Shown piece after piece: positions 1-6,254 of a DNA stretch of 16,029 bases (the first letter of the stretch is position 1; each line of letters starts with the position of its first letter). Under the pieces are notes generated by a model. It had not been told where the DNA came from. It worked only from the letters and a program-made list of their open reading frames with translations, and made no database searches. The DNA comes from HGM05232 sp036661515. GTDB taxonomy: Bacteria; Bacteroidota; Bacteroidia; Bacteroidales; Muribaculaceae. The position numbers were made by a program, and so were the translations under genes. The stretch lies in assembly GCA_036661515.1 (NCBI GenBank), contig JAVWYO010000044.1:1-16029 (forward strand). Direction: 5' to 3'.

Positions 1-18
1 ACCATTATAAATCAAGTT

Positions 19-34
19 CGTGTAGGGTTACACG
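19..34. repeat. Short palindrome CGTGTA-GGGT-TACACG at left edge
   Basis: Perfect 6-bp arms with a 4-nt centre. The 8-mer TTCGTGTA that begins it (17-24) recurs in inverted orientation at the extreme right end of the window (16022-16029), where it is also part of an inverted repeat. Function is unknown. A recombinase or regulator binding site is possible, but the sequence alone does not show one. Confidence 0.4.
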
Positions 35-93
35 GTGGATTCAGTGTTTTATCCTCAAATAGTTATTGATATACAGTCTGTTGTCAAAGTGTC

Positions 94-116
94 AAGGCAT
101 TCATTTTGAACGCCTT
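94..116 (-). terminator. Hairpin downstream of mnmE, possible terminator
   Basis: On the minus strand the bases form AAGGCGTTC - AAAAT - GAATGCCTT, a 9-bp stem with a 5-nt loop, about 42 nt after the mnmE stop. The single non-Watson-Crick position is G-U on the minus-strand RNA but A-C on the plus strand. That favours a role in the mnmE transcript. No good U-tract follows, so a processed or Rho-assisted 3' end is as likely as an intrinsic terminator. The rest of bases 1-158 holds no ORF I can support; a 16-bp palindrome at 19-34 is listed separately. Confidence 0.4.
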
Positions 117-158
117 ATTAATCAATAGTAATTTATGTAACTCGCCCGTAATCAGCAA

Positions 159-1559
159 TTATTTTCCGATGCAGAAGCGGGTGAAGATGGAGGTTAGGAT
201 TTGGGTGGTGGTGATTTCGCCGGTGATTTCGCCGAGATAGTGCATACATTCGCGTATGTCTTGACTGATGAAGTCGCCACTAATGCCTGCTTGTAGCCCT
301 TCGATGGTGCGTGTTATGGCTTTGCGCGCGTTTTCTAATGCGGCATAATGTCGTGCATTTGTTACGATTACTTCACTACTGTCGTTCGATGGAAGGTGCG
401 CGCTGGATATTAAAAGGCGTTCGAGCTCATCAATGTTTTTGCTTTGCTTAGCCGATATAAATATTAGATGTGAGGTTGTGGGTAGATTCTCTAAAAGTGC
501 CGATTTAATCGAGCTTATTTGCTCATCAAGCAATGTATCCATTTTATTAATAACGGCAATAAGTGTCTTATTTTCAGTTCTTGAAATAATATTTTTACTC
601 ATTTCAATAATCTCAGTGAGCGGTGCATTTCCATCGATTACCCACATGGCAATATTTGCCTCGTCGAGCTTTTTAAATGTACGCTCAATACCCATATTCT
701 CGATTTCATCGGTTGTGTCGCGGATTCCTGCGGTGTCAATAAATCGAAACAAAGTTCCTTGAATGGTGATTGTATCTTCGATAACATCGCGTGTGGTGCC
801 ATGTATATTGCTCACAAGTGCGCGATCTTCGTGCAAAAGGTGATTTAATAATGTAGATTTACCAACATTTGTTTCGCCAACAATCGCAACAGGAACGCCA
901 TTTTTTATGGCATTTCCAACTGAAAATGAATTGGCAAGGCGTGAAATTACATCATTTATATTTTGTGCAAGACTGGTGAGGCGAACGCGGTCGGCAAATT
1001 CCACTTCCTCTTCGCTAAAATCTAATTCAAGTTCTATTAACGACACAAATTCGAGTAATTGCTCTCGCAATAGGCTAAGTTCGCGACTAAATCCACCGCG
1101 CATTTGATTTATTGCAATGCGATGAGAAGCCCTTGATGATGATGCAATAACGTCGGCAATGGCTTCGGCTTGTGAAAGATCAATTTTGCCATTCAAAAAG
1201 GCACGTTGTGTAAATTCGCCACCAGTGGCAATGCGGCAACCGTTTTGTATAAGTAAATTAAGTAATTGTTGTTGAACCCATAATGAGCCATGACATGAGA
1301 TTTCAACGATGTCTTCGCCCGTAAAAGTGTTAGGCGCACGAAATACGACAATCACAACTTCATCGAGAATTTCAGCGTTTTTGTCAATAATTCGTCCAAA
1401 ATGTGCAGTGTGTGATGGCACATTTTCAAGATTAATCCCAAGCCATGATTTCATAACGACATCAATAGCATTATTACCGCTAACACGCACTACTGCAATG
1501 CCACCGATTCCTGGTGCTGTTGAGACAGCACAAATTGTATCATTTCTATCGTTATTCAT
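159..1559 (-). CDS. mnmE: tRNA uridine-5-carboxymethylaminomethyl(34) GTPase MnmE
   Basis: MnmE with MnmG installs the (carboxymethyl)aminomethyl group at C5 of wobble U34 in certain tRNAs, using methylene-THF and GTP. Numbered from the upstream ATG at 1571 (470 residues), the N-terminal folate-binding domain starts at DTICAVSTAPG (11-21). The G domain inside the helical domain carries the P-loop GETNVGKS (232-239), DTAG (279-282) and NKMD (342-345). The protein ends with the diagnostic FCIGK, whose Cys467 is the conserved catalytic-site cysteine. Length is normal for the family. I prefer the second ATG (1559, 466 aa): its ATGA overlaps the TGA of the upstream nuclease gene, and homologues usually begin only a few residues before DTICA. 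The overlap implies translational coupling. The function is secure; the exact start is inferred. Confidence 0.96.
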   Translation of the reverse strand: MNNDRNDTICAVSTAPGIGGIAVVRVSGNNAIDVVMKSWLGINLENVPSHTAHFGRIIDKNAEILDEVVIVVFRAPNTFTGEDIVEISCHGSLWVQQQLLNLLIQNGCRIATGGEFTQRAFLNGKIDLSQAEAIADVIASSSRASHRIAINQMRGGFSRELSLLREQLLEFVSLIELELDFSEEEVEFADRVRLTSLAQNINDVISRLANSFSVGNAIKNGVPVAIVGETNVGKSTLLNHLLHEDRALVSNIHGTTRDVIEDTITIQGTLFRFIDTAGIRDTTDEIENMGIERTFKKLDEANIAMWVIDGNAPLTEIIEMSKNIISRTENKTLIAVINKMDTLLDEQISSIKSALLENLPTTSHLIFISAKQSKNIDELERLLISSAHLPSNDSSEVIVTNARHYAALENARKAITRTIEGLQAGISGDFISQDIRECMHYLGEITGEITTTQILTSIFTRFCIGK

Positions 1560-2428
1560 CGTTGATTCCATTCATTTATATTACTTGTCCTTTCAACTTT
1601 ATTCTCCATAACATCAGGTAATGATGAGAAAAAATCATATCCTGTCAAAGATTCAATGCTATCGACCGTTACCACATATTTTTTCATTTCGCCTTTGCAC
1701 TTTTCATTATTATAAAGAAATGCAATAGCGCGTGGGTGCTGGGCATAAGGAGCAAGAATAATTTTGAAAAATTTAGAAGGTACAGCAACCTCATTATTGC
1801 CAATTTTCTCGATTATATCGGACAAAACAGGTCCGCACACCACCATAATAGCACTATCACGTTCAGCCCATTCTCGCACCTTATTTTCGAGCTTATGCCA
1901 AGCTCCAGTGTTGAGCGACTTATTTTGCGGACACACGTTTGACATATAAAAAGACTCGCGCATAGCATCTCTGTCCCATTTCATATCGGCAGCAGGAGCC
2001 ATGTGCCCTCTGTCATATCCCGAATTTGTGTAGTCCATTGGGCTTGCGCTGTTGGCAAAATTTGGGTCTTTCTCAAAGTTTTTATAACGAGGTACTTTCC
2101 CCATCGTTTCATCTTTTGTAATCTCATAGCTCACACAATTTGGAATATGCAATGTTGAGTTGAAATATACAGTATAACCAGTGTATTCGTGTATTTCTTC
2201 AGTCATATCACTGGCAAGTTTTACTTCTTGAAGATTCCCAAATTCGCTGATTTTATCGGCATTTTTACTCTCAGCAAAATTTTCATTTATGAAATATCGG
2301 CCTATAAAAAATAGAATAATTAGCACCACAGCAAGCCACAAAAATGATATAATCATCTTGCGGTAATCAGGTGATTTCCCTTTCCTCCTTGATTTATATG
2401 TCCTTTTTCTTCTACCGTTCATCGTCAT
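1556..2428 (-). CDS. Membrane-anchored DNA/RNA non-specific endonuclease (NUC1 family)
   Basis: Predicted Mg-dependent beta-beta-alpha nuclease of the Serratia/EndoG type that cuts DNA and RNA without strong sequence specificity. The 290-residue protein has a very basic N-terminus (RRKRTYKSRRKGK) followed by one transmembrane helix at about 25-44. By the positive-inside rule this places the catalytic domain in the periplasm. The signature DRGH lies at 139-142 (His142 the expected general base). A downstream metal/active-site block spans about 164-181 (YMSNVCPQN, Asn173, Trp177, Glu181). It is the first gene of a pair with mnmE (ATGA overlap), although no functional link is known. Nucleotide scavenging or degradation of incoming DNA are plausible roles, by inference. 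A second ATG lies two codons in. Confidence 0.9.
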   Translation of the reverse strand: MTMNGRRKRTYKSRRKGKSPDYRKMIISFLWLAVVLIILFFIGRYFINENFAESKNADKISEFGNLQEVKLASDMTEEIHEYTGYTVYFNSTLHIPNCVSYEITKDETMGKVPRYKNFEKDPNFANSASPMDYTNSGYDRGHMAPAADMKWDRDAMRESFYMSNVCPQNKSLNTGAWHKLENKVREWAERDSAIMVVCGPVLSDIIEKIGNNEVAVPSKFFKIILAPYAQHPRAIAFLYNNEKCKGEMKKYVVTVDSIESLTGYDFFSSLPDVMENKVERTSNINEWNQR

Positions 2429-2442
2429 TAATATCTTGGTTA

Positions 2443-2450
2443 CAAAAGTA
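2443..2450 (-). promoter_or_regulatory. Putative -7 box of the nuclease-mnmE operon
   Basis: On the minus strand the sequence reads TACTTTTG, matching the Bacteroidetes sigma-ABfr -7 consensus TAnnTTTG. It lies 15 nt upstream of the nuclease ATG, which would leave a very short leader. No convincing -33 TTTG is visible, so this is a motif-only call. Confidence 0.4.
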
Positions 2451-2529
2451 CAAAATAATTATTATCTTTAATTATTAATATGGAATACGAAATATTGAAA
2501 ATGAATTTCCACATTACAGCCAATTACTG

Positions 2530-2537
2530 TATCTTTG
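2530..2537 (+). promoter_or_regulatory. Putative -7 box of pepT
   Basis: TATCTTTG, an exact match to TAnnTTTG, lies 39 nt upstream of the pepT ATG and would give a leader of roughly 30 nt. The -33 element is weak. The 148-bp gap between the nuclease gene and pepT therefore appears to hold two divergent promoters. Confidence 0.6.
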
Positions 2538-2576
2538 CATATCAAATAGATAAGTAATTTAAAATCACAATAAACT

Positions 2577-3797
2577 ATGACAGTAGTTGACCGATTTCTT
2601 CAGTATGTGAAGTTTGACACACAAAGTGATGAACTCACGAATCTCACACCTTCCACACCAGGGCAAATGATATTTGCCAAACATCTTGAAAAAGAGCTTA
2701 TCGCTCTTGGTCTTAAAGATATTTCGCTTGATGACAATGGATATTTGATGGCAACACTTCCCAGCAATTGCTCAAAGAAAGTGCCAGCAATTGGATTCAT
2801 TGCTCACCTCGACACTTCGCAAGACATGTCGGGTCGCCACGTAACCCCTCGAATTATTGAGAAATATGACGGTGGTGACATCACGCTTAACAGCGAGAAT
2901 AATATTATACTATCGCCAAGTCAATTCCCAGAATTAAACGATTATATCGGACAATCTCTAATTGTTACCGATGGAAATACTCTTCTTGGTGCTGACGACA
3001 AAGCAGGAATTGCCGAAATAATCACGGCTGTCGATTATCTCCTTAAGCACCCCGAAATTAAGCATGGCGATGTGCGCATAGGGTTTAATCCCGATGAGGA
3101 AATAGGGCAAGGAGCACACAAATTTGACGTAGAAAAATTTAATGCCGAATGGGCTTATACTATTGATGGCGGAGCAATTGGAGAGCTTGAATATGAGAAC
3201 TTTAATGCTGCCACAGCAAAGGTCACATTCAAGGGGTTAAATGTACACCCAGGCTATGCAAAACATAAAATGATAAATTCAATACGCATTGCAAATCAAT
3301 TTGTAATAATGCTTCCACGATGGGAAACACCCGAACACACTGAAGGCTACGAAGGCTTTTATCACCTCGTAGGCATTGAGGGGAATGTTGAAAAGGCTGT
3401 TTTGACATATCTTATTCGCGACCATGATACCGATAGATTTTTGCGTCGCAAAAAAGAGCTTGAGCATCTCACTCGCAAGATAAATAAAGAATTTCCCGAC
3501 TGTGCAAGCCTTGAAATAAATGATAGCTACTACAATATGTGTGAGAAGATTAAGCCAGTGATGCACATTATTGATACTGCTGAGCAAGCCATGAAAAATG
3601 TAGATGTAATTCCAAAAGTGTTGCCAATACGCGGAGGAACTGATGGAGCGCAACTATCCTTTAAAGGTCTTCCTTGCCCCAATATCTTTGCTGGTGGGCT
3701 AAATTTTCATGGGCGCTATGAGTTTGTCCCTATCTTATCAATGGAAAAAGCATGCGACGTAATCGTTGAAATAAGCCGACTTGTAGCTGATAAATAA
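2577..3797 (+). CDS. pepT: Peptidase T (tripeptide aminopeptidase)
   Basis: Cytoplasmic M20B di-zinc aminopeptidase that removes the N-terminal residue of tripeptides. The full-length 406-residue protein has all expected ligands in the right places: His77 and catalytic Asp79 in AHLDT, bridging Asp140 in GADDKAG, catalytic Glu174 and ligand Glu175 in NPDEEIG, Asp197 in YTIDGG, and His378 in GGLNFHGR. The dimerisation (lid) domain lies between about 208 and 320, and RGGTDGA at 352-358 is the usual substrate-binding loop. There is no signal peptide. The gene has its own promoter box upstream and a hairpin just after its stop, so it is probably monocistronic or only partly co-transcribed with miaA. 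The work is peptide catabolism, suited to a proteolytic gut bacterium. Confidence 0.97.
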   Translation: MTVVDRFLQYVKFDTQSDELTNLTPSTPGQMIFAKHLEKELIALGLKDISLDDNGYLMATLPSNCSKKVPAIGFIAHLDTSQDMSGRHVTPRIIEKYDGGDITLNSENNIILSPSQFPELNDYIGQSLIVTDGNTLLGADDKAGIAEIITAVDYLLKHPEIKHGDVRIGFNPDEEIGQGAHKFDVEKFNAEWAYTIDGGAIGELEYENFNAATAKVTFKGLNVHPGYAKHKMINSIRIANQFVIMLPRWETPEHTEGYEGFYHLVGIEGNVEKAVLTYLIRDHDTDRFLRRKKELEHLTRKINKEFPDCASLEINDSYYNMCEKIKPVMHIIDTAEQAMKNVDVIPKVLPIRGGTDGAQLSFKGLPCPNIFAGGLNFHGRYEFVPILSMEKACDVIVEISRLVADK

Positions 3798-3818
3798 GTT
3801 ATAATAGATTTTATATAT

Positions 3819-3853
3819 AAGGGTGTAGCACATAACTACGCCCTTTAATTTTC
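3819..3853 (+). terminator. Rho-independent terminator or attenuator between pepT and miaA
   Basis: AAGGGTGTAG - CACATAA - CTACGCCCTT forms a 10-bp stem (one G-U pair, 7-nt loop) followed by TTAATTTT. It lies 21 nt after the pepT stop and its T-rich tail ends only about 6 nt before the miaA ATG. It therefore terminates pepT transcripts and, because no separate miaA promoter is evident after it, may also act as a read-through gate for miaA. Confidence 0.7.
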
Positions 3854-3859
3854 GTATCA

Positions 3860-4741
3860 ATGAAGACACTTATTGTCATAACCGGTCCCACAGGTGTAGG
3901 GAAAACAGATATTGCTATAAATATAGCCAAGCGACTTTCTGCTGAGATAATATCGGCCGATTCGCGCCAATTATATCGTGAAATACCCATAGGCACAGCA
4001 GCCCCAACGGTTGAGGAACAAGCAAAAGTATGTCATCACTTTGTGGGTACACTAAATCTTGATCAATATTACAGTGCAGCACAATTTGAAACCGATGTAT
4101 TGAAATTACTTCCAAGTCTTTTTGAAAAATCAGATTATGCTATTCTTTGTGGTGGATCGATGTTATACATTGATGCAATATGTCGTGGGATTGATGAAAT
4201 TCCCACTATTTCCGATGAAATTCGTAATAGCGTTATTGAAAAATATAAAAATGAGGGGATCGAATCGATATGCGCAGAATTACAGCGATTAGATCCCGAT
4301 TATTATGCAATAGTTGACCATAGTAATCACAAACGCATAATTCATGCCATAGAGATTTGCCAGCAAGCAGGAGTGCCTTACACCACACTACGCACAGGTA
4401 AGCACAAGCAACGGCCATTTAGAATTATAAAACTCGGAATCAACCTACCACGACCACAGCTCTTTGAACGCATAAATAATAGAGTAGAGAAGATGCTCGA
4501 AAATGGAATGATTGAAGAAGCCAAGCAAGTGTATCATCTTCGCCACTTGAATGCGTTAAACACCGTAGGATATAAAGAATTATTTGCATATTTTGATGGT
4601 ACAATGGACTATACCACAGCCAAAGAACGCATAAAAAAGAATACACGTGTTTATGCCAAGAAACAGCTTACATGGTATGCAAAAGACAATGAAATAGCAT
4701 GGCTAACGCCACAAGAAGCGTCAGCCTGGACACCATTATAA
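3860..4741 (+). CDS. miaA: tRNA dimethylallyltransferase MiaA
   Basis: Transfers the dimethylallyl group from DMAPP to N6 of A37 in tRNAs reading UNN codons. The 293-residue protein opens with the P-loop GPTGVGKT (9-16), then the family motif SADSRQLYREIPIGTA (32-47) with the substrate-positioning Asp34/Ser35. A GGSMLY block (98-103) stands where GGTGLY is usual, and a NTVGYKEL motif lies near the C-terminal third. Slightly short but complete for the family. The stop codon is one base from the stop of the convergent LRR fragment, leaving no room for a dedicated terminator. No TAnnTTTG box lies between the upstream hairpin and the ATG, so expression probably depends on pepT read-through or an unrecognised promoter. 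Confidence 0.96.
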   Translation: MKTLIVITGPTGVGKTDIAINIAKRLSAEIISADSRQLYREIPIGTAAPTVEEQAKVCHHFVGTLNLDQYYSAAQFETDVLKLLPSLFEKSDYAILCGGSMLYIDAICRGIDEIPTISDEIRNSVIEKYKNEGIESICAELQRLDPDYYAIVDHSNHKRIIHAIEICQQAGVPYTTLRTGKHKQRPFRIIKLGINLPRPQLFERINNRVEKMLENGMIEEAKQVYHLRHLNALNTVGYKELFAYFDGTMDYTTAKERIKKNTRVYAKKQLTWYAKDNEIAWLTPQEASAWTPL

Positions 4742-4742
4742 T

Positions 4743-5074
4743 CTACTTTTGTAACCCACATCGTACAATGTGAATAGCATGTGATGGCAAATCCAATGAA
4801 ATAGTTGACGATGCCACAGCCGAATATCTTAGATTTCCATATACATTATAAATCATAATATCTTTGCCGTCAATATCTCCATTAAAGTGAATAATTCCAG
4901 ATGCCGCATAAATTTTAACTTTATCATTATTCGATTCTACATCGTTCACGCCACTCTTTTTTATAGTAGTGTAGTTATGTGATTTGTCAGCAAAATAGAA
5001 TGCTTGTTCTCCGATTTGCTTAATATTGTTTGGAATATGAATATCAGTAACGCCAGAATGATAAAAAGCGCGGT
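4743..5074 (-). pseudogene. Headless LRR/C-terminal-domain fragment, paralogous to the adjacent LRR gene
   Basis: This open frame encodes about 30 residues identical to residues 75-104 of the adjacent LRR protein (RAFYHSGVTDIHIPNNIK... to FADK), then a 79-residue domain starting SHNYTTIKKSGVND. That domain matches the adjacent protein's C-terminal domain at about 50 of 79 residues by eye and ends IVRCGLQK. There is no signal peptide and no start of its own. The frame stays open to an ATG at 5183, but that part lies out of frame inside the 3' end of the LRR gene and is unlike any LRR sequence. I therefore read it as a silent 3' cassette or gene remnant. Homology starts abruptly at 5074, seven bases past the LRR gene stop. 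The left edge of the LRR piece is at a shared ATTTGTCA. A translationally coupled small protein from 5183 cannot be excluded. Confidence 0.7.
4982..5074 (-). repeat. 93-bp direct repeat, copy 1 (in the fragment)
   Basis: Matches 5899-5991 at 92 of 93 bases (only difference G5070 against A5987 on the plus strand). The two copies lie 917 bp apart in the same orientation. The repeat encodes one BspA-type LRR unit and part of the next. Confidence 0.95.
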
Positions 5075-5080
5075 GAAAGT

Positions 5081-6211
5081 TTATAAAATAATCTTTGTTG
5101 TAGAGGTTCCACAACGCACAATATACATTGCATGCTCTGGCAGTCCTATTGATATAACTGGAGTTGCAGCCGCAGAGTACCAAAGATTTCCGTATACGTC
5201 ATATATTGAAACATTCTTTCCGCTAAGTTCTCCATTAAGATATATATTTCCTGAGGCAGTATAGATAGTTACCTTGTCATTGTCATCGATAATATCGTTC
5301 ACTCCACTCTTTTTTATAGTAGTGTAATTATGTGATTTGTCATCAAAAAAATAATTTGTTGGAACAATTTTATAAGTCTTAGGAATGCCATTATTAGGCA
5401 AATAATAAGTCTCAGCAGCAGTGACAGCTATCAACTCATCGCCGTCATATATCTTATAAGCCTTGCTATCACCAAGCGAAATGACATCATAATCCCCAAC
5501 ATTAACACCTTGAACAGTCATTGCCATTTCAAATGTTTCAGAGGGATATATCGAGAATGTATTCCATGGAGCAGTCGCATTATAAGTGTCAACCGATTTA
5601 TCGGGAACTATAATATCAATAGTTGTCAAACCTTGAAATACGGCAAATGCTGTGGCATCGGGAGGAGTTTCAGCAAGGCAATATATCTCAGCAAGTCCAT
5701 GACAAGCATAGAATCCATAAGAGCCAACTTTAGTAACCTGCGAAGGGATAAATAGAGAACGTATTTGTGGACACGCTTGAAGTGCCCCCGTATTAATATC
5801 TTTTACGCCATCGGGTATTGCAAGTCCACTAATATTTGTACCCGAAAGAATATACGTAGATAGAGTTTTCAACCCTAATGGTAATGTTATATTATTCAAT
5901 TTGTCAGCAAAATAGAATGCTTGTTCTCCGATTTGCTTAATATTGTTTGGAATATGAATATCAGTAACGCCAGAATGATAAAAAGCACGGTCGCCTATTG
6001 ATGTCACATTATATGTCTTACCTTCATTCTCAACAGTAGCCGGGATATGTATGACTCCTTTATATGACGCATTTTCTTTTACATCATAGGTTACTTCAAC
6101 ATCACTCTTTGATGGCAAAATGTTGTAATAAAGATTCCCATTTTGAAAATCGTAAGCCGACATGTGAGAAACGGCTATCGAAACCATTAACAATAGTATA
6201 AACTGTTTCAT
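5081..6211 (-). CDS. Secreted BspA-type leucine-rich-repeat (LRR_5) protein with C-terminal sorting-like domain
   Basis: A 376-residue protein starting MKQFILLLMVSIAVSHMSA, a typical cleavable signal peptide. Degenerate LRR_5 repeats cover about 52-230, recognisable by IxxIGxxAFxxxGxxxIxIP phrases, for example SIGDRAFYHSGVTDIHIP (71-88) and IKQIGEQAFYFADK (91-104). A linker follows, then an 84-residue C-terminal domain (293-376) ending YIVRCGTSTTKIIL. That tail resembles type A type-IX secretion sorting domains, whose last strand reads like GxYxVxxxxxxxKxxx. Such proteins are usually surface-exposed and bind host or matrix proteins; that role here is inferred. I chose ATG 6211: an in-frame TTG at 6235 lies inside the TATCTTTG promoter box and cannot be in the message. 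The gene lies 43 bp after murF-alr with its own promoter. A fragment of a paralog follows. Confidence 0.85.
   Translation of the reverse strand: MKQFILLLMVSIAVSHMSAYDFQNGNLYYNILPSKSDVEVTYDVKENASYKGVIHIPATVENEGKTYNVTSIGDRAFYHSGVTDIHIPNNIKQIGEQAFYFADKLNNITLPLGLKTLSTYILSGTNISGLAIPDGVKDINTGALQACPQIRSLFIPSQVTKVGSYGFYACHGLAEIYCLAETPPDATAFAVFQGLTTIDIIVPDKSVDTYNATAPWNTFSIYPSETFEMAMTVQGVNVGDYDVISLGDSKAYKIYDGDELIAVTAAETYYLPNNGIPKTYKIVPTNYFFDDKSHNYTTIKKSGVNDIIDDNDKVTIYTASGNIYLNGELSGKNVSIYDVYGNLWYSAAATPVISIGLPEHAMYIVRCGTSTTKIIL
5899..5991 (-). repeat. 93-bp direct repeat, copy 2 (inside the LRR gene)
   Basis: Partner of the repeat at 4982-5074; it encodes residues about 74-104 of the LRR protein. Recombination between the two copies would delete 917 bp and keep the reading frame, because the fragment's frame is exactly the LRR gene's frame shifted by 917. 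Confidence 0.95.
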
Positions 6212-6232
6212 TATAGATATATGTATTTTTTG

Positions 6233-6240
6233 CAAAGATA
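6233..6240 (-). promoter_or_regulatory. -7 box of the LRR protein gene
   Basis: TATCTTTG on the minus strand, an exact TAnnTTTG match, 21 nt before the chosen ATG. It predicts a leader of only about 10-15 nt. This box sits in the 43-bp gap after murF-alr and overlaps the TTG that would otherwise extend the LRR ORF, so it settles the start. Confidence 0.6.
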
Positions 6241-6254
6241 GTTTTTTATTTTTA

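Noticed and set aside
41..50. TCAGTGTTTT at 41-50 and again at 15991-16000 as possible attachment-site direct repeats
   Set aside because: Ten bases, with no integrase or foreign gene content between them; the whole interval is core housekeeping genes.
433..762. Long open frames antisense to mnmE and several other genes (e.g. 7381-7590, 14421-14792)
   Set aside because: Each lies fully opposite a well-conserved gene and shows no domain, signal or start context of its own.
3811..3996. Small minus-strand frame spanning the pepT-miaA gap
   Set aside because: Overlaps the terminator hairpin and the miaA P-loop region; composition is that of a reverse-strand shadow.
5075..5183. Start of the LRR fragment at ATG 5183 as a genuine 146-aa protein
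   Set aside because: This part is the out-of-frame 3' end of the LRR gene, lacks LRR or signal-peptide character, and homology begins only at 5074.
6212..6235. TTG-started extension of the LRR protein (MQKIHISI...)
   Set aside because: The TTG lies inside the TATCTTTG promoter box, and the in-frame ATG at 6211 gives a normal signal peptide.
4743..6235. Mobile element or phage insertion at the LRR locus
   Set aside because: No transposase, integrase, terminal inverted repeats or target duplications; the rearrangement is explained by internal repeats.
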